Source: Candidatus Centipeda massiliensis
GTDB taxonomy: Bacteria > Bacillota > Negativicutes > Selenomonadales > Selenomonadaceae
Assembly (NCBI RefSeq): GCF_900290285.1
Contig: NZ_LT985755.1
Coordinates: forward strand, 386,431-450,430
Reading direction: 5' to 3'
DNA length: 64,000 nucleotides
Positions 42,515 to 52,205 of the stretch are shown here, piece by piece. The notes beneath the pieces are model-generated. The model made no database searches and had not been told where the DNA came from. It saw only the letters and a list, made by a program, of their open reading frames with translations. The first letter of the stretch is position 1. Every line of letters begins with the position of its first letter. The translations under genes and the position numbers were made by a program.

Positions 42515-43501
42515 TTATTCCACGGCCGTAAGGAACTCGTGGCGCGACTGCTTGAAATCGTCGCCGTAGAGAATCCATGCCGTTTCCTGAATACCATACA
42601 CAATGTCCTGCGAGAGATTGTAAACATAGCGCGCCCACGGATGACCGATCTGGCGCTCCCGCACGGCAGTCATCTGAGCAAGCGAGGGGTCCTCCAGATA
42701 CTGCCGCCCGTAGTTCTCCTCGTTGGTCGCACCATCTTCATAGCTTGGGAAAAAGAGGTAGTCTGGGTTCGCCGCAACGAGCTGCTCCTTCGTCATCTCC
42801 TGCCCCATGCGGTTGCCTGCCGCCGCCTTGGCATTGATCGAGTCCGTATAGCGGCAGAGTTCGTCAAAGGTACAGCCCGCACCGCCGTAGTTCACCATGA
42901 TGGAGATGAGTGCAATGCTCTTATGTTTCTTCTCCTCGGGAACCGCTGCTACCTTGGCGCGAATCTCCGCGAGCTTTTCCTCCATCATGCCGATGAGTTT
43001 CTCTCCGCGCTCTGTTTCGCCGACAGCCGCCGCATAGAGTCGGATATTATCGTGAATATCCTCCATGGTCGCAGCAGATTTGCAGACAATTACGGGCACA
43101 TTCAGCTCGCGGATGGCATCGATGTTCTCACGCGGCATCCACGGCGTCACAACGACAAGATCCGGATGCAGCGCCGCAATTTGCTCTACCGACGGGCTGC
43201 GGGGGACGACCGTCGGAATCCGGTCACACACCCACGGGATATTCGTATGCTCCCGATCAGCGAGAGATTCATTGATCGCCGCCATGCGCTCCGGCTCCAC
43301 AAGCCCGAGCATCAATTCGTCCGTACCGGCACTGACGGTCAGAATGTGCTGCGGCTTGTGTGCAAATGTGACGACCGTGCCCTCCACATCGGTCACCTGA
43401 TATCCGCCTGCCGGCTCCTTGGACAGATCGACACAACCGCCGAAAGCGCATACTGCAAGCATGATAAAAAACACAAAAAGAAGCCTCATTTGATTTCTCA
43501 C
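42515..43501 (-). CDS. Periplasmic binding lipoprotein B (BtuF/FecB type)
   Basis: This 328-residue binding protein has a lipoprotein signal (CAFGGC) and the TroA-type fold. It shares SxGTDELMLGLVEPERMAA-type sequence with lipoprotein C at 38.1 kb, so they are recent paralogues. Family-like segments are QIAALHPDLVVVTPW, NVPVIVCKSAAT and QLVAANPDYLFFPSYED. The start is GTG at 43501, overlapping the CobN stop (GTGA) with GGAGGG 6 bases upstream, so it is translationally coupled to cobN. Its ligand may be the substrate or product of the CobN chelatase, but this is inference. Confidence 0.92.
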   Translation of the reverse strand: MRNQMRLLFVFFIMLAVCAFGGCVDLSKEPAGGYQVTDVEGTVVTFAHKPQHILTVSAGTDELMLGLVEPERMAAINESLADREHTNIPWVCDRIPTVVPRSPSVEQIAALHPDLVVVTPWMPRENIDAIRELNVPVIVCKSAATMEDIHDNIRLYAAAVGETERGEKLIGMMEEKLAEIRAKVAAVPEEKKHKSIALISIMVNYGGAGCTFDELCRYTDSINAKAAAGNRMGQEMTKEQLVAANPDYLFFPSYEDGATNEENYGRQYLEDPSLAQMTAVRERQIGHPWARYVYNLSQDIVYGIQETAWILYGDDFKQSRHEFLTAVE

Positions 43502-46500
43502 AGCATTCCCTCCGCCCGTTCCTCAAGATCCCCCTCGATGGAGAGGTAGAGGCTGCGCAGTTCGGCAAGGGTATCCTCGGATGCGTTCCACAGTCCGCGC
43601 TGCTGTGCCTCAAGCAAAACCTCCGCCATGCGGTGAAGCGCCCACGGGTTGACATCCTGCATCCATTCCTGCATCCCCGCATCCAGCACATATTTGCGTG
43701 CGTAGCCCTCGTACATCCAGTCCTTCATCACGCCGCTTGTCGCATCCCACTGATAGCTGTGCGCAAGATAGTTCGCGAGATCGGAGGCTCCCTTATAGCC
43801 GTGCCGCTTCACGCCATCGATGAACTTTGGATTCATCGCCTCCCCGCGAAAGAGACGCGCCGCCTCCTCCGCAACGGTCCGCACAACGATGCGCTCGCGG
43901 TCACTTGAGTCGCCCGTGTAGGAATGTGGAGCCTTGCCCGTCAGCGCCCGCACAGTCGCAATCATGCCGCCGTGGTAGGCGTTGTAGTCATCCGAGCTGA
44001 ACATGTGCGTCTCACGCGTATCCTCGTTCTTGACCGTGACATCCAGCCCCGCCATGCGTCGCTGAAAAACCTCGGGATCATAACCGCGTGCGAATCCGTC
44101 ACCGCCGTATGCAGTCCCTGAAAAGCGCGTATAGACCGCTGCCAGATCATCGAGCGTCTCCCACGCCTTTGATTCGAGCAGTGCACCGATGCCCGCGCCG
44201 TAAGCACCCGGCGGATCGCCGAAGATGCGTACGGAGGCACGCTCCCATGCGCTTGTCCGTTCTTCCCCCTGCTCCTCAAGCCACGCGGTATCTGCAAGGA
44301 CATGCTTGCGCACATAGTTCTCCTCATCGCTCTCGTCGAGGTCGCGCACCATGCGCACAGCCTCATCCCCCCAGTGCACGGCGTTGGGCACAGCATCGCG
44401 GAACAGACCGCTGATGCGTGCTGTCACGTCGATGCGCGGCCGCTTCAGCTCCGCGATGGGGATGACCTCAAGGCCGCAGACGCGCTGCGATGGTCGCCGC
44501 CATACAGGACGCACGCCCATGAGATAGAAGAGCTCTGCAATGCACTGCCCGTGGCTGCGCATATTCGAGCCCGCCCAGAAGACGATGCCGACCGCCTCGG
44601 GGTAGCGCCCCTCGTCGTTGATGTACTGCTCGATGAGTGCATCTCCAAGCTGTTTCCCGTACTCCCATGCGGCAGGTGTCGGCATACAGCGCGGGTCAAG
44701 ACCGTAGAAGTTCCGCCCTGTCGGCAGGACATCCACGCCGTTTGTCGTCGGTGCTCCTGCAGGGCTCGGCTCAATGTATCTGCCTGTGAGAGCGCGCAGC
44801 GTCTCCGTAATCTCCCCCTCCGTGCGGCGCAGACACGGCACCATATCCCCCGTGATCTCGCGCAGCGCATGGGCAAATGCGGCACGCGCCTCCGCAGAGG
44901 ATGCGGCAATCACAGGGAGCATCATCGCCCGCTCGACCGCCTCCGGCGCATAGTCATGTGCACCGAGGAAGGAGATCAGAGCGCGCATCTCCTTCTCGAC
45001 CGCATCCAGCTTTCTGCCGTAGGTCATGCCGTCCGATGTCATACGCTCGCTGTGCGTGAGGAGCTCCTCATAGTCATAGCCTGCCTGCTCTGCGATCAGG
45101 CGGAGGAGCGATTTTTCCCCGCCGTGCTCCATACGCACGAGTGCACACAGGAAATCGATCAGCTCCTCGCCCTCGGGCGCACGCCCGAGAATATGCAGTC
45201 CCGTGCGGATCTGCATATTCTTGATGTCAGTCACATAGTTGTGGAGACGCGCCGCATAATCGTCGAAGTCATCCCCCTCATCAACCTCGCCCTCAAAATG
45301 ACAGGCAGCCGCCTTTTCACGGACAATATCCCGCACAGCCTCGATGTTGTCCGGCTGTGCTGCACGGAAGTGGACGTACTCATCGAGTGCCTGTTCCAGT
45401 TCCTCGATCTCCTCAAATCCGCCCGCAAGCTGCATGGGTGGCGAGAGATGACTGATGAGGCATGCCGCACCGCGCCGCTTTGCCTGAATCCCCTCTCCGA
45501 CAATCGTAATCCAGTAGGGATAGATGTCCGGCAGATCACCCAGCGACACATCCGGATAGCACGTATTCGAGAGCCCCGTCCCCTTGCCCGGCAGCCACTC
45601 AAGCGAGCCGTGCGTCCCGACGTGAATGACCGCGTCTGCCCGCCAGATATCGCGCAGCCAATGATAGTAGCCGATGTAGTGATGTGTAGGCGCGGCATCG
45701 GGCGAGTGCAGGAGCTTGCCGGGATCCTCACCGAATCCGCGCGGCGGCTGCACCGTGATGAAGATGTTGCCGTTCAGTGTGCCCGGGACGAGGAGCGCAC
45801 CGTCGTAATTGAACACATCCCCCGGAGCCTCCCCCCAGTCTTGCACGAGCTGCGTGCGCACCTGCTCGGGCAGCTCCGTAAAAAATGCGCGGTATTGCTC
45901 TGCTGTCAGCTGTCCGTCGGCAGACTTTGCCTGTTCCATACTCATAAAGCGGCGGTCATTCGTCGCGTGATCCGTCAGCAGCTTCATAAACGCCTTGCTG
46001 CTCTCCGGAATCTCATCCATGACATAGCCTGCGGCACGCATCGCCGTGAACAGACGGAGCACGCTCTCGGGGGAATCCAGTCCCGCTGCACTGCCGATGT
46101 TTGCGTTCGTCGGCGGATAGTTGTGGAAAACAATCGCAATCTTTTTCTCCGCATTTGGCTTATGCCGCAGTACCGCCCATTTTCGCGCCTTGCGTGCGAT
46201 CCGCTCCATGCGTTCATCGAGGGCTGCATAGCTGATCTCTCCACTCTCGTCGCGCACCTTCGCCGCAATCGGTACGGCATGGATCACGCCGTCAAACTCG
46301 GGCATGGCAACGCTCATCGAAACCTCCATGGGGTCAAGCCCCGCCGGAGATTTCTCCCACTCCTCCTTCGGAGCGAGCACCGTGTACGCCTCAAGCACGG
46401 GAATGCCGAGTGCATAGAGATCCTCGATGCGCGTGCCGCCCGCCTTGATGGAGAACTTCATCGTGCTGATGATGACATCGACAAAGGGCTGTCCGTCCCT

Positions 46501-47181
46501 GCAGAAATATTTCTGAATCGCATCCATCAGCGTCGGCGACTCTACACGTTCGTCGCGATAGGCGTTCGAGAACACGGCGACCGCATTCATCCCCTCTGCC
46601 TCGATTGCACGAACAAGTGCTGCATGATAGGTAAAGTCTCCCGTAATCCACTCCGAGCGATAGAAGATCACGCCGATGTTCGGTCGTCCATTCTCGTAAT
46701 GAGCGGCGAGGTACCCCGCGATGTCCTCGGGATCCCCCGCCCAGTCCGGATGATAGACACCGTTCCATGCGAGCGGACGCGGCGGCTCTGCCGTGCAGGC
46801 AACCCCCCCGAACTCCCTGCCGAGCCAAAGAAAGAGATTGCGCATATTCTCCTCGCCGTCATAGCGAAAATATGCCCATGCCGTCTGGATCTGTTTCTCC
46901 GAGAAGCCATACGTCACCTTATCATGATCGGCATTGTCCACGACGATCAGATGCGCAGTCCTATGCTTCTGCAAATAGCGCGACGCCTTCTTCAGGAATT
47001 CATTGTCAAGCCCCGTACCCATCCAGAGAAAGAGATGGAGATCGGCCTCTGCGCGCATCGCATTCCAATCGTCCATGCCGCTGACAGGGCACACGCACAC
47101 CTCGGGTTCCGCCATATCGGCGGCGCATCGGCGCGCGAGCACAGTAACGCGCAGGATGTTCGTATAGACTGCAATCTTCAT
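43498..47181 (-). CDS. cobN: CobN-type metal chelatase large subunit
   Basis: This 1227-residue protein is of CobN/BchH/ChlH type. The conserved chelatase core shows HVGTHGSLEWLPGKG (around residue 520) and the later YGRKLDAVEKEMRAL and SNMRSHGQCIAEL segments. CobN inserts cobalt into hydrogenobyrinic acid diamide in the aerobic B12 pathway, and BchH inserts magnesium into protoporphyrin. Here no other corrin-ring genes are present. ChlI- and ChlD-type ATPases follow as its expected partners. Related CobN proteins in Bacteroidetes haem-uptake operons (HmuS) are reported to remove iron from haem, so insertion and removal are both possible. The ATG at 47181 follows GGAG. Confidence 0.93.
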   Translation of the reverse strand: MKIAVYTNILRVTVLARRCAADMAEPEVCVCPVSGMDDWNAMRAEADLHLFLWMGTGLDNEFLKKASRYLQKHRTAHLIVVDNADHDKVTYGFSEKQIQTAWAYFRYDGEENMRNLFLWLGREFGGVACTAEPPRPLAWNGVYHPDWAGDPEDIAGYLAAHYENGRPNIGVIFYRSEWITGDFTYHAALVRAIEAEGMNAVAVFSNAYRDERVESPTLMDAIQKYFCRDGQPFVDVIISTMKFSIKAGGTRIEDLYALGIPVLEAYTVLAPKEEWEKSPAGLDPMEVSMSVAMPEFDGVIHAVPIAAKVRDESGEISYAALDERMERIARKARKWAVLRHKPNAEKKIAIVFHNYPPTNANIGSAAGLDSPESVLRLFTAMRAAGYVMDEIPESSKAFMKLLTDHATNDRRFMSMEQAKSADGQLTAEQYRAFFTELPEQVRTQLVQDWGEAPGDVFNYDGALLVPGTLNGNIFITVQPPRGFGEDPGKLLHSPDAAPTHHYIGYYHWLRDIWRADAVIHVGTHGSLEWLPGKGTGLSNTCYPDVSLGDLPDIYPYWITIVGEGIQAKRRGAACLISHLSPPMQLAGGFEEIEELEQALDEYVHFRAAQPDNIEAVRDIVREKAAACHFEGEVDEGDDFDDYAARLHNYVTDIKNMQIRTGLHILGRAPEGEELIDFLCALVRMEHGGEKSLLRLIAEQAGYDYEELLTHSERMTSDGMTYGRKLDAVEKEMRALISFLGAHDYAPEAVERAMMLPVIAASSAEARAAFAHALREITGDMVPCLRRTEGEITETLRALTGRYIEPSPAGAPTTNGVDVLPTGRNFYGLDPRCMPTPAAWEYGKQLGDALIEQYINDEGRYPEAVGIVFWAGSNMRSHGQCIAELFYLMGVRPVWRRPSQRVCGLEVIPIAELKRPRIDVTARISGLFRDAVPNAVHWGDEAVRMVRDLDESDEENYVRKHVLADTAWLEEQGEERTSAWERASVRIFGDPPGAYGAGIGALLESKAWETLDDLAAVYTRFSGTAYGGDGFARGYDPEVFQRRMAGLDVTVKNEDTRETHMFSSDDYNAYHGGMIATVRALTGKAPHSYTGDSSDRERIVVRTVAEEAARLFRGEAMNPKFIDGVKRHGYKGASDLANYLAHSYQWDATSGVMKDWMYEGYARKYVLDAGMQEWMQDVNPWALHRMAEVLLEAQQRGLWNASEDTLAELRSLYLSIEGDLEERAEGML

Positions 47182-47209
47182 CTATTCTGACTCCTTTTCT
47201 TTGCAGGTG

Positions 47210-49117
47210 CTATCTCTGCATGCTGCGGGATGCGCGAACGATCTCAAGTACGCCCTCTGCCGAGAGCCGCTCCAATGTATAATAACGCGCATTCATGTGA
47301 CGCGCAAGTTCCGGTGCAAGTCCGACGCGCGGAACGGAGCGCTCCGTATCGAGGACAAGCGTGAGCGCCTGCGTGTCCGCGATCTCTTCCGCCGCACGCA
47401 GGGCACGCTGCACGCCGTCATCGCCATCCCGCACAGTGTTCGTCCGTCCGTCTGTGATGAGGACAAGTACCGTTTTCTCGCTGCCCTTGCGCTCCAGTTC
47501 ACGCAGTGTTTGCAGAGCACAGGCGAGCCCCTCGGCAAGCGGTGTCCGTCCGCCCGTCGGCAGGTCGCGCAGCTGCTTTTCTGCCAGCTCCACACTGCGC
47601 GTCATCGACAGGAGCATCTCCGCACGATCCCGCCGAAAGGCGATCAGCCCGACACAGTCACGCTTTTGATATGCCTCCTGCAGAAGGGCAAGGATGGCTC
47701 CCTTCACCATCCTCATGCGCTCGCGTGCGCCCATCGAACCACTTGCATCGACGAGAAAAAGAATATTCGCCGCCGCGTGTTTCGCACGCACCCAGACGCG
47801 CACATCTTCAGGTCGGATCACAACCGTCTGCGTCCCCTGGCGCGTGCGTTGATACGGGGCTGCTGCACGCAGCGTAGCGGAGAGTGCGAGATCGAGGCGG
47901 GCACCTGCGCGCGGCAGTTCCGTGCGCAGGCAGCGACCATCCGCCGTATGCGTCTGGACAATGTTGCGTTTTCCGCTCTTTCCGCCCTGCGCACGCATCG
48001 TCATAGAGAGCAGTGAGAGTCGCGCCATGACGTTCTCAAGCGGTGCTGCGACACGATCATCTCCACCTTCATGTGCCTCCTCCGGCGGGGACGGAGCGTC
48101 CTCCCCATCCTGAGGCTCATTCTGTGATTCGTTCTCCGACGAGGCTTCATGAGGCATTTCCGCGCCGCCATCCTCCCGCGGAGGAGGTGTTTCCTGCGGC
48201 TCATTCGGCATCTCATTCCCGTCCTGCTCCGGGGCATTCCCATCATCGGGCGGCTGCTGTTCCTCCTGCGGACGGCTCATCCGATGCACGAGCACGAACG
48301 CTGCGGCCTCCTCCACATCCGTAGGCATGACGAACGCTCTGCCTGCGAGCGCTGCAATCGCACACGCTGCCTCGATGAGATAAATCTCCGCATGGTTGCC
48401 GATACAACAGGCACGCGCAGCACAGGCGGCCGCAAAGTGAAGAATGGCAGACGGAACCTCTACGCACGGCAACAATGCGCGAGCACGGCTGATCATCGCC
48501 CCAAATGCCACCTCCTGTGCAGCGTAGGAGGCACGAAAGGAGGCCGGATCGCGCTCGTACGCGAGTACACGCGCGGCAATCGCGCTCCGCTGTACCGGAT
48601 CCTCCTCCTCCTCCATCGTCACAAACATGCCGAAAGAATCCAGCAGAGCAGGGCGAAGCGTGCCCTCTGCGGGATCCATCGTACCGACGGGCGTATAGGA
48701 AACCTCCTCGATGAACGACAGCCCATCCCGTTCGAGGCGAAAAAAACTATCTCTCGCACACTTCAGAACCGTGGACAGAATATCCTCGCGCAGGAGGTTG
48801 ACCTCATCCATATAGAGGATGGTATCGTGCGCACGGTGCAGAAGTCCGTGCCGCAGGCAACGCTCCCCTTTTTGGAGTGCCGCCTCCATGTCGATTGTGC
48901 CGAAGATCATATCCTCCGCCGCGCCGAGCGGCAGCTCCATAATTTTTCCGGTTGGTGTAAACGGTGCTGCCGCACGGACGAGAACGGATTTTGCCGTGCC
49001 CCGCATGCCGGAGATCAGGAGACCTCCCGCACGAGGGTTGATGAGTGCAATCGAAAGTGCGCGCCGTGCGTGCTCCTGCCCGACAACGGCCGTCAACGGA
49101 TAACGCGGAGTATCCAA
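47210..49117 (-). CDS. ChlD/BchD-like chelatase subunit with vWA domain
   Basis: This 635-residue protein has an N-terminal AAA+ module (Walker A-like GMRGTAKSVLVRAA and Walker B-like ILYMDEVNLL) and a long acidic, proline-rich linker (about residues 275-350, with EEQQPPDDGNAPEQDGNEMP). It ends in a von Willebrand A domain with the MIDAS motif LVDASGSMGARE around residue 455. This is the layout of the D subunit of magnesium and cobalt chelatases. The start is TTG at 49117 behind GGAGG (spacing 7). It lies between the ChlI-type gene (22 bases) and cobN (28 bases). Confidence 0.92.
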   Translation of the reverse strand: MDTPRYPLTAVVGQEHARRALSIALINPRAGGLLISGMRGTAKSVLVRAAAPFTPTGKIMELPLGAAEDMIFGTIDMEAALQKGERCLRHGLLHRAHDTILYMDEVNLLREDILSTVLKCARDSFFRLERDGLSFIEEVSYTPVGTMDPAEGTLRPALLDSFGMFVTMEEEEDPVQRSAIAARVLAYERDPASFRASYAAQEVAFGAMISRARALLPCVEVPSAILHFAAACAARACCIGNHAEIYLIEAACAIAALAGRAFVMPTDVEEAAAFVLVHRMSRPQEEQQPPDDGNAPEQDGNEMPNEPQETPPPREDGGAEMPHEASSENESQNEPQDGEDAPSPPEEAHEGGDDRVAAPLENVMARLSLLSMTMRAQGGKSGKRNIVQTHTADGRCLRTELPRAGARLDLALSATLRAAAPYQRTRQGTQTVVIRPEDVRVWVRAKHAAANILFLVDASGSMGARERMRMVKGAILALLQEAYQKRDCVGLIAFRRDRAEMLLSMTRSVELAEKQLRDLPTGGRTPLAEGLACALQTLRELERKGSEKTVLVLITDGRTNTVRDGDDGVQRALRAAEEIADTQALTLVLDTERSVPRVGLAPELARHMNARYYTLERLSAEGVLEIVRASRSMQR

Positions 49118-49139
49118 GTTTTTTCCTCCGAAAAGCTAT

Positions 49140-50171
49140 TTATGCACGTTCTCCCAAGATCGCGTCCACCGCACTCCAGTCGACCGCGCCCTCCTCGAAC
49201 GGGCGGCGGCGCATGCGGTGTGCAAGGACGAGGCGGCTGACGCGCCGCAGATCCTCCGCCATCACTGCACTGCGCCCTGCAAGTGCCGCATGTGCAATGC
49301 CCGCCTTGATGAGCGTGATGTCTGCGCGGTGTCCGTCGACGCCGAGCGTCAGCGAGATCCGAGCAGCATAGCCGAGGATTTCATCCGGCACTTCCACGTG
49401 GGCGACACGCGCACGCGCCGCTATGATCTTTTCACGCAACTCCTGCTGGGTGTCTGCATAGGTTTCAGCAAAGGCATCGGGATCACGCTCATAGGCAATC
49501 CTGCGGCGGATGACCTCGACGCGCGTCCCTGCTTCGCGTTCCCCCGCAACGGTCACGGAGAGCGCAAAGCGATCGAGGAGCTGCGGGCGGATGTCCCCCT
49601 CCTCCGGATTCATCGTCCCGACGAGGACAAAGCGCGCCGGATGGGCATAGGAGATGCCCTCACGCTCCACGGTATTGACCCCCATCGCCGCAGAGTCGAG
49701 CAGGATGTCAACGATATGATCCTCAAGCAGATTGATCTCATCTACATAGAGGATGTTGCGGTTCGCCGCCGCCAGGATGCCCGGCTCGAACTCCTTGCGC
49801 CCGTGCTGGATCGCCGCCTCCATGTCGAGTGTCCCGACCACACGATCCTCTGTCGCGCTGACGGGCAGCTCCACCACGCGCATCGGAATTTCCTCCGCCG
49901 TGAGATCTTCTCCGGTTGCCTGCCTTACACGGCAGGCATCACAGTACAGATCTGGCAGCGCAGGATCACAGTGGCACGTACAGCCGCGCACCGCCCGCAG
50001 ATCCGGCAGGAGTGCTGCAGCGGCACGAACGGCAGTGGACTTCGCCGTCCCTTTCTCGCCCTTGATGAGCACACCTCCGAGAGACGGCATGACAATGCTG
50101 AGTAAGAGTGCTGTCTTCATCTCCTCCTGACCGACAATGGCTGTAAACGGATAAACCGCTGTTGTTTTCAT
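49140..50171 (-). CDS. ChlI/BchI-like AAA+ chelatase ATPase
   Basis: This 343-residue AAA+ ATPase has Walker [18 protein letters not shown], a cysteine-rich insertion ([15 protein letters not shown] with CDACRVRQ), Walker [14 protein letters not shown] and sensor segment [19 protein letters not shown]. It is the I subunit that drives ATP-dependent metal insertion with the D and H/CobN subunits. It overlaps the radical SAM stop by 4 bases (ATGA) and precedes the ChlD-like gene by 22 bases. The gene order I-D-CobN is consistent with a dedicated chelatase complex. No magnesium-porphyrin genes are present. Confidence 0.93.
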   Translation of the reverse strand: MKTTAVYPFTAIVGQEEMKTALLLSIVMPSLGGVLIKGEKGTAKSTAVRAAAALLPDLRAVRGCTCHCDPALPDLYCDACRVRQATGEDLTAEEIPMRVVELPVSATEDRVVGTLDMEAAIQHGRKEFEPGILAAANRNILYVDEINLLEDHIVDILLDSAAMGVNTVEREGISYAHPARFVLVGTMNPEEGDIRPQLLDRFALSVTVAGEREAGTRVEVIRRRIAYERDPDAFAETYADTQQELREKIIAARARVAHVEVPDEILGYAARISLTLGVDGHRADITLIKAGIAHAALAGRSAVMAEDLRRVSRLVLAHRMRRRPFEEGAVDWSAVDAILGERA

Positions 50172-51250
50172 GTGGGTATCCCTTCGTATGTATGACTATC
50201 CGAAATATGTACCGTCTGCATCGCCGCCCGTTTCAGTGCACATTCGGCATTGGACAGAGCCGAATGCTGCTGCCCCGCCCAACGTGCATAACACGCACCG
50301 CCGCAGCCCGCGAAGTCTGCACACGCCCTGCAAAACGCCATGGCACTCTGCATCTCACGTGCCACCTCCTCCTGCCGCTGAACGTCGATTCCGTGCTCCA
50401 CATCGCCGAGCAGAAAGCGCGCATCACCGACAAAGGAAGAACAGGCGTAAGCCCGTCCGGCGGCATCAATATGCACGCCCGCCCCACTCATCGCGTGACA
50501 GTGGGAAAAACCATCGCCCGTGCGCTGCGAAAGACACGCCGCCTGCTCCTCCTGCGCAATCGAAATGCGGTATCCGTGCAGCCGACCAAGGTGTTCGTTC
50601 CGCACAAAGACCTCCGTCATCGCCCGCGCCATCTCCCCCTCGCGCGCGGGGCGGACAGCCGCGCCGCGCCCCTGCATGCGCAGAAGATCAAAGCCGATAT
50701 GGCGCACATTGCCGAGGTAGTATGCCATCTCTATGATGCCGGGGAGTTCCCCGACATTCTCCGCCGTAACAACACAGGTCAGGCCGACCGCGATGCCGCG
50801 CTGACCGAGACGCTGAATCCCCGCAATCACATCCATCGACGAGCCGCACCCATCAGGGTAGCAGCGGTGCACATCGTGAACATGGGGTCTGCCGTCGAGG
50901 CTGACGCCGATGCCAATGCCCGCACCGCGTAGGAAGTCTGCCGTCTCATCCGTAATCAATGTCCCATTCGTCTGGAGATCCATGCGAGCCCGTATTCGAT
51001 TGATGCGGATATAGTCCGCCATCTGCCGCAGGAGAGGAAGTGACAGCAGCGGCTCTCCGCCCGAGAACTGGAGGATGAAAGAGGTTCCACCCTCCGCTGC
51101 GAGGTCGATTGCACGCCGTGCCGTCTCCCACGTCATCGTTCTGCGGTCTTGAGCGGATGCGTAGCAGTAACGGCACGCAAGATTGCAGTTTCCCGTGAGA
51201 CTCAGCACAAGCATCCGCAGCGGCATCATTCTCGTTTTCTCACTTCTCAT
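50168..51250 (-). CDS. Radical SAM protein with SPASM domain
   Basis: This 360-residue protein has the radical SAM motif CNLACRYC (Cys22, Cys26, Cys29), the GGEP-like segment [13 protein letters not shown], and the SPASM-type C-terminal cysteines ([27 protein letters not shown]). SPASM enzymes usually modify peptides or protein partners through extra Fe-S clusters. No precursor peptide or sulfatase gene is adjacent. It sits between lipoprotein A and the ChlI gene with 11- and 4-base overlaps, so it is a true member of the cluster. The frame is open back to 51787, but the upstream part is the mirror of lipoprotein A. ATGs at 51229 and 51226 are alternative starts. Confidence 0.88.
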   Translation of the reverse strand: MRSEKTRMMPLRMLVLSLTGNCNLACRYCYASAQDRRTMTWETARRAIDLAAEGGTSFILQFSGGEPLLSLPLLRQMADYIRINRIRARMDLQTNGTLITDETADFLRGAGIGIGVSLDGRPHVHDVHRCYPDGCGSSMDVIAGIQRLGQRGIAVGLTCVVTAENVGELPGIIEMAYYLGNVRHIGFDLLRMQGRGAAVRPAREGEMARAMTEVFVRNEHLGRLHGYRISIAQEEQAACLSQRTGDGFSHCHAMSGAGVHIDAAGRAYACSSFVGDARFLLGDVEHGIDVQRQEEVAREMQSAMAFCRACADFAGCGGACYARWAGQQHSALSNAECALKRAAMQTVHISDSHTYEGIPT

Positions 51251-52205
51251 CTGCAAAGCGCTCGGGGTAGACCGCACGCGCAAGCTCATAGACACACTCG
51301 ATGGCATTCTGTCCCGCGCTGTACCGGTAGGTATCGGGCACGGTGTAGAGATGATTCTCCCGCACCGCCTTGACGTGCATAAACAGGGGATCATTGCGCA
51401 GCTTTTGACGAAAGTCCTCGGTCTTTTCCCCCTCTGCACTCCATGTTGGCAGAAGGAACACATCGGGATCAAGCGCAACGATCTGCTCCATAGATACCGG
51501 TGTATCTGCTGTGAGCCCAACCATGGCGGCACCGTTGCGGAGGGATGCGTGCCGACACATATCGTCAAAGAGACCGTCCTTCTGCCCGAACACGCCGCTA
51601 AACGCAAACGCCACGATAATCGGTCGCTTCTCCTCGGGGATGTCCCCGACACGGCGCTCGACATCGGCGAGACGTGCACGCTTCGCGGCGATAAGTGCAG
51701 CGGCATTTTCCTCCTGACCGATGAGCTTTCCAATGGTATCAATCCGCGTGAACACGCCCTCGATGCGCTTCGGAGTACGTGAGGCATAGACCGTCAATCC
51801 GAGGTCGCGCAGACTCTCAACCAGTTCTTTTGGCACACCGTCCGTTGTGAGAACGAGATCAGGATCAAGTGCGAGCACACGCTCCGGGCTTTTGTCCTTG
51901 AGCTTGACCGAGACCGCCTTCGCCGCCTCGCTCATAGCGGATAGTCCGGGATCATCCGAATACGAGGTAAGCGCGGCAATCTGCTCGGGCGGTGCAATCG
52001 CAAGGAGGATCTCGTCTGTGGCAAGCCCGAGCGAGACGACGCGCTGCGGCTTCTCGTGCAGCACGACCTCCATCCCCATATCGTCCGTCCCACGATAAAA
52101 CACAGATTGCTCTGCCACATTCTGCTGCTCCCCCGCACAGCCGGCAATCATGCCGACGAGCGAGAGGAGCAGCAGAAGCGCACAGAGCTGTACATTAGAA
52201 CGCAT
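51240..52205 (-). CDS. Periplasmic binding lipoprotein A (BtuF/FecB type)
   Basis: This 321-residue binding protein has a lipoprotein signal (VGMIAGC) and the TroA-type fold, with VLALDPDLVLTTDGVP and DLGLTVYASRT segments. It is more diverged from lipoproteins B and C than they are from each other. It overlaps the stop of the riboswitch-proximal TonB receptor by 11 bases and the radical SAM start by 11 bases. It therefore lies in the same transcript as the receptor and is the most likely direct partner for its ligand. A cobalamin-type ligand is inferred from the riboswitch, not from the sequence. Confidence 0.92.
   Translation of the reverse strand: MRSNVQLCALLLLLSLVGMIAGCAGEQQNVAEQSVFYRGTDDMGMEVVLHEKPQRVVSLGLATDEILLAIAPPEQIAALTSYSDDPGLSAMSEAAKAVSVKLKDKSPERVLALDPDLVLTTDGVPKELVESLRDLGLTVYASRTPKRIEGVFTRIDTIGKLIGQEENAAALIAAKRARLADVERRVGDIPEEKRPIIVAFAFSGVFGQKDGLFDDMCRHASLRNGAAMVGLTADTPVSMEQIVALDPDVFLLPTWSAEGEKTEDFRQKLRNDPLFMHVKAVRENHLYTVPDTYRYSAGQNAIECVYELARAVYPERFADEK

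Noticed and set aside
44302-47190. A 962-codon plus-strand open frame opposite cobN
   Set aside because: It is the mirror of cobN, in GC-rich DNA where the antisense frame rarely meets stop codons. It has no family-like motifs or good ribosome site.
51251-51787. A longer radical SAM protein starting at 51787
   Set aside because: The extra 179 codons lie opposite the lipoprotein A gene in another frame and show no domain. The SAM motif fits an N-terminus at 51250 or 51229.
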